From assembly GCF_000003855.2 (NCBI RefSeq), contig NW_003101662.1:498441-562440 (forward strand): a stretch of DNA of 64,000 nucleotides. The letters are read 5' to 3'. Under the pieces are notes generated by a model, which was not told the DNA's origin, ran no database searches, and was given only the letters and a program-made list of their open reading frames with translations. The stretch comes from Blastomyces gilchristii SLH14081. Taxonomy: Eukaryota; Ascomycota; Eurotiomycetes; Onygenales; Ajellomycetaceae. Of this stretch, positions 32,963 through 44,616 are shown in pieces. Every line of letters begins with the position of its first letter. The first letter of the stretch is position 1. A program made the position numbers and the translations under genes.

Positions 32963-34889
32963 AATTGCGCCTTGGATGTTGTTTGTTTGTTTGTTTGTGG
33001 GCAACGGCCCTTGTTATAGCCTTTTTTTTTTCCTTGTTGAACGTCACTTTCTTTGTGAGACAAGACCATTTTTAAATTTCTCCTTGTTCTCTAACCCGTC
33101 GACTTTAGCTTTTTCTTTATATCAGTTTTCTCCTTTTCTTAACAACAACAATGTTGTACACATCGGGCACTATCGAATGGGACATAAGTACCATTATACA
33201 TGTCTTATTTGTTGTTGTGTATCAATGCATATGGATGAGCATCTGTTCCGCCTGTTCGCCTATATCCACAATATGCAGCCATCCCATCGTATAGTTCAAA
33301 GGGCGTGGCTCCAACAATTACCCAGGGTAGAGTTATCCCTTGAGTTAATCTCGACTATGCCAGAAGGTACATGTAGAAAACATATCGGATGCGACAGTGG
33401 CCTGGCAAGCAGCTACCTATAATTTAGTGTCATTTCGGGTTGAGTGGATATGGAAAGGAGGTATGTTTGATAAAACTAGAAACGGAAATATGGACGACCA
33501 ACTAGTGAATACAAAAGCTCGCCTTGGAAATGTCACCGGGGCGTTATGCTCGGTAAAAGATGTATACTTGTCATCGCAGCAACATACAACTTTGAAAGCC
33601 AACCTTTTTGGATCAGGCACCGGCTCGGACGTTGAACCTTAACTTTGGCCATCGGGCCGCAACGAAGCTTGGATGAAATCAATCTGCCAAGTTAGTTCAT
33701 TGTTGTTACGCACTTAATAGTCATGCATGATTGTTTCAGTGTGTTAGAAAATTCAAAACTCAACTACAGTCTGTACATGTACAGACTGGCTGATGATGAT
33801 AAAGCTATTATTAGCAATCTCTTAATAAAATATTTCCTAAATATTTCTCTTGGTCGCGTGGGGTAGTTACTTTAAGACATCCGCCACTCTAAAGGTTGTG
33901 AGTGTATCAAATTCAAATTCAAATTCAAAAAAGGAAAAAAGCAAAAAAGACTCCTGACACCGAAAGTATCAACTCTGAGCAAGTTGAAATCTTTTCCATG
34001 GCGGCGCCTTTTTGATCAGTTCAAGGGAATAATTAGGAGGATCCGCTGGTGGAACAAAATGACTCAAAGTCTGATAATTTCCTCTACAACAAACTATAGT
34101 GATGAAGAAGGATTGGATCTGCTCATATCAACTGCTACATATGGGTGGGTACAAAACCTCCAATCCCTATTCTACAGAACTGTTACATAGTATGATGATC
34201 ATGATCATGATCATGAGAAGTAAATACCTACGTGACTTCAACCGTACTTTTGTGTGAATAATATGTATAAGTTACGCCATGTCTATTTCAAAATAGTTAT
34301 TATATCTTTGTTTCTTACTCCCCTCGTGCACCTGCGCTATTGACACAGGATTGGCTCCGAGAGGGCAGTGGTAATAATAAGATATAAAAAAAGTAGACAT
34401 GAAGGAGTGTAGAGAAATTACGACAAAGCCGCAACTGGATATCTGAGATTTGTCCACCGGACCGTTGGGAAGCGAAAGGGCATAGGAAACTTCATCTTAA
34501 GTTGCTTTGCGCCATGACGAACTTCATCCCCCTGAGCAGACGAAAAGAGAGAAGAGAGCGAACGGCGTATGAAATCCAGTATGCATTTTACCTGGATAAA
34601 ACTGATGGCATATTAAGCAGAAAAAGGAGTTATGTTCCCAGAAAAAAAAACGTTTGATTGCGTAGGGCGATATACAACGAAATATCTTTATACATACTTG
34701 AAAACTGGCGGAGGGGGAGGATATTATAGTTCAAAATGTTACATATAAAAAAAGGAAACAAATAGTTAAAATTAACTGCGGCCCCATACAACGATGCTAG
34801 CAAAATCCGGCAAATAGAACAGAAATCCAAATGAACGTCCGTCCCTTTTAGTCATCGATAATGTGCCCCGGTATCACAGGTGGAATAAT
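32963..34889. other. Intergenic with a perfect palindrome
   Basis: The stretch is 1.93 kb without a recognisable gene. It includes a 22-bp perfect palindrome at 33767-33788, a short (ATGATC)n tract near 34194-34216 and AT-rich sequence toward the CFEM gene 3' end. Short open frames are below what I would call genes. Confidence 0.5.
33767..33788. repeat. 22-bp perfect palindrome around GTACATGTAC
   Basis: Left arm CAGTCTGTACA and right arm TGTACAGACTG match base for base with no spacer. It could be a dimer-binding site, a terminator-like hairpin or a relic. It lies far from both neighbouring start codons. Confidence 0.6.
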
Positions 34890-35597
34890 TTACAGGTAAG
34901 CAGCAACGGCAAGGATGGCGGCAGCAACGCCTCCAATGTTGGTGTTCAGGTTGGAGCCAGCACCTTCACCAGGTGGGACGCTGCCAGTGGGGGCGGGAAT
35001 GGTGTAAGAACCAGTTCCGGAGGGAACGCCGGAGGGAGTCTGCTCTCCATCAGTTGGGGTGGGGGTGGGGGAGTCGGTAGGAGCATCGGTGGGAGCATCA
35101 GTGGGCTCAGCAGAGCTACCGGTGGGAGAACCACCAACTGGGGGAAGCTCGATGGGGACACCAGCAGCGGAGCACTGGGAGACAACGATGTTGGAGACGG
35201 CTAAAACGTAGAGGTTAGATATTTTTTTTAATTTTTTTATTACAGGCAGGACAACGCAAAACTAGGCTTCTGGATCAAGAAAAAAGAGAGTAACTTACAG
35301 CTTTGCGCGTCAGGCTCACAGGCAGCCTCAACGCAAGGGGTGATTTTGCCTGGGAGAGTGGGGACCTTGCAGTGGCATTCGAAGTCGGTCAAGCTGGAGC
35401 AACCATCGCCAGCGAGGGCTTCGACGAAGCAGTTCAGCTATTCATCCAGTCAGTTTCTCATGATCTGAGTTGAGAACGTTATGCTTGTTCATTCAGGATA
35501 GGATTTCAAAACATACCGCGCAGGGAGGGATATCAGGGAGCTGCGCATTGGCAAGGCTGGCCGCAACAAGGGCGATGAGAGCGTGGGAGAATTGCAT
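34890..35597 (-). CDS. CFEM-domain GPI-anchored surface protein
   Basis: Exons 35517-35597, 35299-35437 and 34890-35200 give 176 aa (GTATGT and GTAAGT donors). Residues 1-19 are a signal peptide (MQFSHALIALVAASLANAQ). The CFEM domain has eight cysteines in the usual order: PPCALNC, GDGC, FECHC, TPC, EAAC and VSQC. The Asp in LTDFECHC sits where the haem-ligating Asp of Csa2/Rbt5-type proteins lies. A Ser/Thr/Pro stalk with PTDAPTDAPTDSPTPTPTDG follows. The end (GAGSNLNTNIGGVAAAILAV then AAYL) is a GPI signal. Haem or iron acquisition and cell-wall roles are known for the family; the role here is inferred. Confidence 0.93.
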
Positions 35598-38500
35598 CTT
35601 GAAAATGTATTAAAGGTCTATATAGACAAAAGCGAAGAACTTTTGTATTGTTGGGATATGCTATAAAACGACCGGATTGATTTTGAAGCAGAAAACGAGT
35701 GTTCGACGATGGGGAGGAAGGAGGGAGACGACGTGGCAGGTGAATCCGGGCCTGCCGCTTCTTATAAGCAAAACGGGGTCCAGAGCCACGAAGGCGAGTA
35801 TCCAGGGGAACCTCAACTTGTCCCCAAGACACTGGGGGCATGATTTGCCTGTGGGTTTTGCCCAATCAGGAAAACCGTCTCCACAACCCCCAGGTTCATT
35901 CCGCCCAAATGTCTCCAGATGGGCTAGTTCACATGCAACGGGAGCTCGGTTATGTTGCCAACACGGCCAAAATACCAAACAGCGACGGTCATGCTAGGCA
36001 CTATTAGCCCACAAGGGTGGACGGCTGAGGGGGTAGAAGACCCACAGCTAATTATAATAAAAACTGGGAAAGCGGCATGGTAGGATTCTCGACGCATCGT
36101 CAGAGAGAGCTTGACTGGAGAGGGAGCTAGCAGTGGCGAATCATTTGACGCCAGCCAGAGGTTGAGGGAACATATGAAAAGGTGTGCCCAAATGCCAAAT
36201 GCCGGGGCGATATTTCCTTAAAACTTGTATTCCGTACGGAGTATATCCATACGCAACTGATTTAACATGCGTATCCCCCAATTTTTGGATATAGGAAGGT
36301 CCTATATTTTCAGGGCTGAACAGAAACAATTCCGTTTGTTCCTCTTCAAACAGCTCTGCGAGAGATAAATAATGCATTCTTGTGGTAAGTTGTAACATGT
36401 TATGTATGGCAAAGCTTTATCGGTCCAGGGCCAGCTGCCACTACAATAGCCCGGACCCGTATTCTTGCATCTGCTGTCGTAATGCTTTCCCAGTTGCGGG
36501 GTTTGACAGCAAGATAGCCTGAGATAGGAATCTGACCAGTGGCGAACTGGGCCAATAAGAAAGGAGACCCGTTAGCTCAGTGTACGAAGCCCCCCATTCC
36601 ATTCAGTTGTCAAGGTCGGTCCAGCCACCCGTCGCATGTACTGGGAAAAACAAAAAACAAAAATAAAATAAAATAAAAAATAAAAATAAGCACAAGTGCC
36701 AGGACACAGAACAAAACAGAGAACAATATTGACGACTTTTCACCCAAAGTCATTTCCCTTGACGAGGCCACTCCCAACCCTTTTGTTTTGACGGTCGCAT
36801 CTGCTCACATTTATTATTTTCACAAGGCTCTTCTTCCTGGGTCGAATCTTCGAGAAGAATTCATGCAGGGCAAAAATGAGCCAGGTTTTCAAGCTGAAAA
36901 CGTGGCAATGTCGCTCAGCCATCCCGTGAAAAGAACGGGAATAATACAGCTTCATGTGCCATCTCGCTTGGTCGCTCTCCTGCAACTGAAGGTACAATGT
37001 CCAAGCTGCGACGGCCCTCCTGCCTCTGGCGGCCATCCATTATTATTCCTCGAGGCGCTGTTGCCCGGAGGTTGCATAAAGTGAGCAGTCGCCTCCGAAG
37101 CTAGCACGCTTTGGCCAAACGATCAACGGGACGTAGTGTAGCCTGTCTTATGCACGGAATAGTCCTTTGTGAATTGGGGGAGGGATCTTGAAGAACTTGG
37201 CGAATCAGACTGCTGTGCCCCATCGTTCAAAAGCCAATCAGTGATTGTTAGCGGATACCACCTTGCGCCTGCGGAAGAAATTGGAACCCAAACCCCTGGT
37301 GAATTGGCGCTGAAAACGCTTCGAGCCTCCCCTATTTATTTATCTTTATTTCTCCCCCCTTGTTATGAAAGAAGAATGAGCTCTCCATAAAAAGAATCTT
37401 CATCTTTTCTTGGTCCTCAAGAGGTGCGGGGAGGAAACGGTGCGAGTGGGAAAGTCTTTTCTGTTCTTTTTTTTTTAAGCCGACTTCCAGCCATCCAAAT
37501 AATCTCCGTGTTCTGGAAAGCGCCACGAGAATTGCTTCTGTCTGCCCAGTCATCAAACGTCCGGGTATTCTGCATTTTGGGCGCGTGAATTTGGCGGGCT
37601 CGGTATAAGTGTATATGTGTTGCTCTGGGCTGATCAAGTTGCCATATCACTCACTGCTGCTGCTGGGTTTAGAACTGCCGGACAATTTTCACATGAAGAG
37701 ATGATTATCATATTCTGTATTTAGGCACTTTTGACCATGATTCGGGAAAACATCGAGAAAAAAAAGGTACATACATCATTACAACAAGCCAAGATCAGCA
37801 AAATCCAAGATCCGTTTGTGATCGACAAGGCCATCATTTGAAGCCATCCACGCAAGCACACGGCGGCGGCTTGAACGAACATATTTGGCGCCTTGGCGGA
37901 TTCTTTTTCTCTGGAGTGACATCAGGATCGCGAGGGTCTGTCTGGCATGTGTCACCCTCGTTTTCGTTTTTGCGATGACGTGCAGCATGTCTTAAACCTG
38001 TTCTCAAGTGTCATTGTTGAACAGAGAACTTCGCCCCCGCCCTGTTGTTTGTTCGCAGCGGGATCCGCGAACATGGGCAGATGAAGATGTTGACATCGGG
38101 CGATATGGGTTGGGTTGCCAACTTTAGCACTCCCTCTAAAATACACCCACACTACACTACACACACTCATATTACTAATCCAGTCTGAGTCTGACTGTCC
38201 CCACCCCCTTTCCAAATTCCAACACTCAGTTTCTTAGTGTAGAGATGTATATTAGAGGGTCAAAAACTGGAATTAGTATTAGAAAGAGCTAGAATGAGCT
38301 AGAGTCTCTAAGAAATAAAAGAAAATTCAACATATGAAGTCTCCTTGAACAGATGTAAGGATGAATGTGTGTGGCAGGTGTCTAGTGGATGTAGTTTTAA
38401 TGGGGGTGTGAATTGGGCTGTTTTTCCGGCCCGAGTTGGGACCAGCGTAACCCGGCAGATACTTGTTCTCGTCCTGCTTGATGTCATCAATAATCACCAT

Positions 38501-40089
38501 CATCATTAAATATTCCCGAGAAACGCCGCCAAACGCGTCAGGCACAAGGATCTTCAATATTAAATGTCACAGAAAGCCTGCTTCCATTCCACGCTAGGCT
38601 AAAGTGCGTTGCAGAACAGCACGGTCAACAGTTCGAAAACCCAGGTCCAGCTTTACGTTACCTCCTTGGACTGGGGAGTTTCCACGGGTAATCAATCGGG
38701 AGAAGGCACCTCGTCGACATAAGCGCGATTTTGATCCCGAAGTTGAAAATTCGATCTAACCTCTACATCTTCTAAACTCTGGAGGGCTAGATTGGAATAT
38801 CAGCTTGGATCATATTGATCATTATTTTCCTCCACTCTTGAGATATTTCATTGCTCCTCCGTGAAATATGAGTTATAGCAGATCTTCTAGATTGAAGATA
38901 TTTCAATTATTTTACAGCTCTATTGCTGCTGTATACGTACATGTATGTACTGTACATACAAACTCTGTTTTACATTTCTGAGCGAGAAGAGAAAAAAGAG
39001 AAAGGCAATCAAAAACTTAGAAGAAGGACCATCAACGGTAGTGAGTGAACCGTCAGCCAGAAATTGGCTCAAAGTCCTTGAAATTCCACCGAGGCAGAGC
39101 ACGCGGGCAAGTGCTCTTCTTCCCAATCACAACCATCATGTCGTCTTCGATAATATGAGCTCCAGAAATCAGATTGCGCTCAGCTAGTTACCCCTGATAA
39201 GCTAAGACCTCCGCCCTATCCGCGTCAGATTTTAATTATCTTGTGATCTCACAGGAAACTGGACAACTTCCTGACAAAGGTTGTATGTACTCTGTGTACA
39301 TGGCTAAGACCTCCCGGGGTGCTCATAACTATCAATCGATATCTGAAACATCATCTCTTGCCCCTGGAAAATTGAGATCAACTCTGTTTCTCGACAACAT
39401 GTGGATGTGGATCTGGGGAAACAGGGATAACCCCTTTCCGCGCCGGCTTCAATTCCGTTGGTTTTCACTGTGGGGATGCAATACATATGTGGAGGAGTGT
39501 ATGTATTTTTAAATCAGCAAGAAGCAGATGTTCGGGGGTGTTCTCATTTGAAATGTACATGAATATCAATCCTGCGACTCGCAAGCATCCCGCCGGAGAA
39601 TCCGCTGCTCCTGGGGGCTATACAAACGTAACCAGATGCCTTGATGCTATCTATTATGGCGAGGTTGTATTTTCAGAACACATGCTCCTGCGTTCTTCAT
39701 CCTATCGTCACTTGATCACGGCCTGCGTAAGCACCTTTCAGTCCAGCTTCTCAAAAAAAAAAAGTGCATATCAAGCTAGAGAGCTGCGGGCATTAGAATG
39801 TGAAAAACTCAGGGTTTGTTATAAATAGATACAACACACATACATATGTAGCATGTGAGAAAAAGACGCCATATTTCCGACCAGCCAAAATCCCGTTTCA
39901 CATCAGACCCCTAAAGAAAACAGTAGGCTTCAAAGAAGAAAAAAGCGCAGGAAGCATCAAACAAAACCGAAGGGAAACGCCGGAACGGAGCAGAATTTAT
40001 CAAAAAATAAAAAGAAAAAAAAAGAGCAAGAGAAAACCCTCCCCGCTGTAAGATCTAGCAGCAATCATCCAGCCACAGCGATATCATTA
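35598..40089. other. Gene-poor gap of 4.5 kb
   Basis: This is the longest gap in the window. I see no domain-bearing frame and no tRNA. It contains an exact TACGGAGTA (36235-36243), an (AAAAT)n-like tract at 36655-36690, a CpG-poor patch near 38215-38425, and a nearly perfect inverted repeat TGTATGTAC-T-GTACATACA at 38942-38960. Open frames of about 60-110 codons are scattered on both strands and look random. Confidence 0.5.
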
Positions 40090-41029
40090 TCACGACATCA
40101 ATTCGTCAATATATGCCTTCTCATTCGCAATTCCCTTCGCTTCATCCTTTAGCAGCACGGCAAGAACCTCAATCGGTGGATTCAGGTTGAGCATATGCGC
40201 CCGCCTCCAGCGCTTTAGTCGTGCGATGCCGATACATGGCTAGTTTAATTCATCGTTAGTCGAGTTTCAATCAAGTCCAAACGTTTGACAATCTATTTCG
40301 GGGTGGTTTTGTGTATGATTATTATATCACGTACCCCGTATTGATTCGACAGGTCGAAGTGTCGTAGGATCTTCTCGTGCATCGTCAGGTGCTCTTGGTG
40401 GACTATGGTAGCACAGCAAAGCAAATTAGTTCCAACATGCATCCTTCGAGAAGGTATCCCAGCTAGGTAGATCTAGCACGCAAAAAAGAGGGAGTAAAGC
40501 CCAAAGAAGTTCCATGTCAGGTATATATATATATATATAAAAGGGCAAACTCACCCCTAGGCGCAAGCCTCCCCGCCTCCTCGTTCTCCCAATACCTTTT
40601 TATATCGCCCTCCGTCAACGCCTCCGCCCTGCTATCCTCCTCAGACTTGGGCAACCGCAATTCAACCCTCGTCTGCTCGCTGATGATATTCTCGCTCCGC
40701 AACGATGACGCGACAGGCTTCTGCTCCGGCTCGATCTCAGCGGGATGTTGAACTGTTTCTGTTGCAGTTGGTGATGTGGGTTTAAGTGCGGATTCAGGTG
40801 AGGGTATGGATGCAGGTGACGCTGAGCCCGAGGCGCTCCGCTGGCGGAGCTCTGTGACTGGGGCCGGGGCTGGAGATGGAACTGAAACTGGGGAGCTGAC
40901 ATCTGAGGTTTGCTTGCCCTTTGTGCCGGCGAGTGTTGTCGTTGTGGGTTTGGAGACTTTGTGTTGGGTGCCGAAGGAGAGGGTGGACTGGTGTGAGTTG
41001 CCGGAGCGGCGGCGGGTAGTTGGTGCCAT
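40090..41029 (-). CDS. POLD4: DNA polymerase delta subunit 4 (Cdm1/p12 family)
   Basis: This small accessory subunit stabilises DNA polymerase delta at the replication fork. Exons are 40555-41029, 40335-40402 and 40090-40239 (donors GTGAGT and GTACGT), giving 230 aa. The N-terminal 120 residues are disordered and Ser/Pro/Thr-rich. They begin with MAPTTRRRSGNSHQSTLSFG, which holds a QSTLSF element like a PCNA-interacting peptide. The C-terminal domain shows HLTMHEKILRHFDLSNQYG, then PCIGIARLKRWRRAHMLNL and PPIEVLAVLL, the family signature. The upstream leader has a (CT)n(AT)n tract. Confidence 0.93.
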
Positions 41030-41047
41030 TGTATCTTTTATATGTAG

Positions 41048-41083
<36 letters not shown>

Positions 41084-41426
41084 CGGATGGAGTGCTTCGA
41101 TAGTAATAGGTGAAAATGAGGCACTATGGAAAATAAAGATCGTTGAATTGTGTTGGGTCACTTGGGTGTCAGATTTGGCGGTTGATGCTGGCTTCAGCCT
41201 AGCGGGCTCGTATTCATGACGTTTGGTTGCCCGCGCAACCAGCAGCTAAACTTTCGCTTTGGGGAGAGAGCGCGTGAAGTGGCTGCGATGGGAATGGATA
41301 ATAATAATTGACAAAAGTAGCACGATGACGACATGTTGTTGGGTGAAAATCCCGAAAATCATGTTCTTATTACTTTGTAGATAATCTGATCATGCATCTT
41401 TGCTCTAACTATAGGAAATGTGCAGC
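41030..41426. promoter_or_regulatory. POLD4 promoter with (CT)n(AT)n tract
   Basis: The 397-bp gap between the POLD4 start and the amidase 3' end begins with a CT-repeat followed by an AT-repeat at 41049-41082, just upstream of POLD4. No gene is seen. Confidence 0.5.
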
Positions 41427-41733
41427 TTAATTATATTGTGCCACTTCATACTTCAGGACATCCGCCACAACTTCAACCATCTCAACCACTTTTTCCTCCT
41501 CCAGTCTCTTCCCGACCAGTTGCAGCGAAACAGGTCCTCCATGGTAGAATTCAGGAACGTAATCCTTCTGTATCATTTCATCCTTTGGATTCAGCGGCAC
41601 CCACCCGTCACCGCGGGGGATATCGATCGACTTGTCTGCATAAGTCACCGGGAACGTGCAAGCGGAATAATCTACTCGCATGCTATATTAGCAGCTCTCC
41701 TAATAACAGTATCCCTTTTTTTTCTTTTCTTTT

Positions 41734-41767
<34 letters not shown>

Positions 41768-43405
41768 GAGCAAAAGCCCCATGCTCCTTAACTTACCCAG
41801 CAAATTCGCGAACGCAGTAAATCCGACATAATCCACTGTCTCTCCCTGGCCTAGGCGGGGCGCACCCGTGGGCGCAACAGGGGCGATAATGGCGTCCATG
41901 GGCCCGTCAGTATCTGTCTTCGTTGCCATCCACCGCTCGAGGTAAGCAGCTTGGAGCTGGTTTCGTTTCACGATCATTTGCCGCAGTTTCGCCGGATCGA
42001 ACTTGCTGGTCCTGTTCTTGCACGCGCTGAAAGCTCTCTCCATGGAACCAAATAAGGGTTCCTTGTATTCCTCCAATACCGGGATGATAGCGTCAGACCC
42101 CAATTCGTCAAAGGATTCGTTGAGCAGATCGACGATCTCCTTGTGGTCAATTGGTTCCCTAAGGCCGAGTGGTTAGCCTCTCTGTCTCTCTGTCTCTCTT
42201 TCTCTCCAGTAGTATCCTAGGTATGTATTTGTATTTTGTCAAGTAACTCACCAGGTAATCACATCATGTCCAGCAGCCTTTAAGGCATTGGCAACGGTCT
42301 TCAAAGCGCGCTCTACTGGCGGATGGCAGGTGATTGTCCCGTCGCTAGGTCCCAGAATGCCAAATCGCAGTTTGCGCCCTTTTGGCTGAATAACGTCCCT
42401 TCTCCATGGCATGGGTATGATCTTGGGGTCCAAGTTCCAGGGCGCAGCGGTCTTAGATAGAACGGATTCACAAAACAGCTTGACAGCGCCGATAGAAGGG
42501 CACATCGGCCCACAAATGGCATATATGAAGTCCTGGCCAGCTATACTGGGCTTCCCTCCTGCAGTTGAGAAGCGCCCAAATGATGGCTTCAGGCCGTACA
42601 GCTGGCAGAAGGCGCTTGGGATGCGGATGCTACCCGCAATATCCGTTCCAATACCCAGAGGTGATGCTTTCATGGCAACAAGAGCTCCCTCACCGCCACT
42701 GGATCCCCCCGGAGTAAGCTCCTTGTGGACTGGGTTTCTGGTCTCGCCCCAGATCCGATTTGTAGTTTCTGCCATCATCATTGCTGTAGGGATGTTGGTT
42801 TTCACATAAAGGACTGCACCTAGGTTTCTGAGCATGGATACGAGGACGGCGTCCTTCTCGGTGGGAGCGTTGGCATGCACCGCCATACCGATTGATGAAG
42901 GATGAGGGGGGGTTATAAAACTGTCCTTTAGAGACACCGGTAATCCGTGCAGTGGGCCGATGACGGATCCAGTCCGTTCTATGTATTCATCGAGATACCT
43001 GGCCCTCTCAAGGCCTTCATTGAACAGGACTTCAGTAACGCAGTTTGTCTAATGGTTAGGCTATTAGTGTATTTGTTTTTTGCAAGACACACAAAGGTAA
43101 AGCCTGTAGCTGGAATGATTTAGCATGCATACAAGCTTTTGGGCAATCACAGTCGCCTTGCAGAAAGCCTTTGTTACGTCGACTGAGGTCAGCTTTCTAT
43201 CCCTTATTTTTTGAAGCAGCGTCTCGGAGTCGGTATCGATGATATCTAATTCCTCTGGCGATAGGAGCCCCGAGGTCTTTGGGTACGATCTCAGGTCCTG
43301 GGGAAGCGTCTCCTCCACAATATCAGGGATCGGGAAGAAAGCAGCGAGCAGGTCATCTCGCCGCTTCCGCGCGATCACGGAGATTTCTTTGTATGTTTGG
43401 GCCAT
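41427..43405 (-). CDS. Amidase-signature hydrolase (acetamidase-like)
   Basis: Exons are 43133-43405, 42252-43048, 41797-42158 and 41427-41671, giving 558 aa. The catalytic triad of the amidase-signature family is visible with its normal spacing: K132 (VSLKDSF), cis-Ser S207 (TPGGSSGGEGAL) and nucleophile S231 (GTDIAGSIRIPS), offsets 75 and 99 as in FAAH. The C-terminal QKDYVPEFYHGGPVSLQLVG matches fungal general amidases such as AmdS-like enzymes. It hydrolyses an amide; the substrate cannot be read from sequence. No signal peptide, so probably cytosolic. The last intron contains a T29 run on the plus strand. Confidence 0.92.
41736..41764. repeat. T29 homopolymer in amidase intron 3
   Basis: An uninterrupted run of 29 T on the plus strand (A in the gene's sense) lies inside the third intron, preceded by a T-rich tract with a few C. 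Confidence 0.85.
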
Positions 43406-44616
43406 TTCTTTATTTTTTTCAAACAGGGTTCAATACTTTGGTAGTAACTATGTAGTTAACTTTGGGATCTATAAAAGTTGGCCTATCAAGCGGGAAAACT
43501 AGGGCCTTTATATGTAAACACTGGCGAGGAGGGGCATGGAGTGGTGATTGGATTAGCTGGTGGGACAGGGCGCGGAGAGCAGAGCGTATGTAATATTAAA
43601 TGATAATAGCGTATATAATCGCAAGGCATGCGCGGATGACCAACGGCAGAGCGTAGCTTCAGCAGCGCCACTCTTGGGAGTCCAGATGAGCATTGTAGGA
43701 ATGGGGTATGAGCAGGAATTCCAAGCGTGTATCCAAAACCCAAAAAAGCCGAAGCCGGGTAACCGCAGTATACAAGCAACATTTGCGGGGGAAAAGGACA
43801 ATCTGGGGATCAGTTCCAGTCTCCCAGTGCCGCATCAAAGTTCCGACTCGGCCCCATGACAGGGTCCGATCTTTGTTTCTTTTATTTTGATTCATTCGAC
43901 CCTGAGCCGAGCCTGACGTAGCGCCAGTGCAGTAGGGAAGCTTATCCCGAGCCGGATCAGAAACGCGGGAGAGCAAAAGGTTAACTTGATGCCGTGTATG
44001 TATGTACAGTACATCACCGATGTACGGATAGCCACTGCGCTCTGGGAAATATGGTCCTTTTAACTCGTCTAACATCATGTCGAATGTTACTGGCTATCTG
44101 CTAGTTAGTTATCAAACGGCATTTCATATTTCTGTCGAACAAGTCAAGAAGTACTCTGTAATTAATACATAAATAGACTACGAAGAAAAAAGGGTGTATA
44201 TAGATGGTGTTAGCCTTTCAATTGGCCAAGATTAGAAATCCATATATATTCACGGACTATTTTCTGATTGAATGAATAATATATAAGAGGAATGCTTGAG
44301 GAATTCAGACAATAATAATATAACTACTCCGTAGTTTCAAGATGGATGCGGATCGCTGTTTTCTTTATCTTATCTATCAATCTATGTATGTAATGTAATG
44401 TAATGTAACTTTACAGAGTAAGTTACTCCGTATTTACCGCCCGACTGGCCGGAAAAAGCAATTGCAATTGCATTACGCAGTATGTAACTACAGCTTCAAA
44501 CAATCATCATCACCCAAAACACCAAACAAGCCCTCTGGACACCGGGATAACGCTCATGAAAGCATGAAATCTTAAATCCCATACATGCTTATTCACAGTC
44601 CCGCTCGCCCGCAGCC
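43406..44616. promoter_or_regulatory. Divergent amidase/ORC6 intergenic region
   Basis: The stretch is 1.21 kb without a gene. It holds two exact TACTCCGTA copies about 100 bp apart (44325-44333 and 44424-44432), and GTATGTATGTACAGTACAT near 43996. A (TAATG)n-like run lies near 44390-44408. The open frames here look random. Confidence 0.5.

Noticed and set aside
36788..37084. 98-codon frame in the gene-poor gap
   Set aside because: Overlaps an equal frame on the other strand, has no domain or signal peptide, and codon use looks random.
42155..42180. tRNA D-arm-like sequence (GGCCGAGTGGTTAG)
   Set aside because: It is the acceptor end of an amidase intron; no anticodon or T arm follows.
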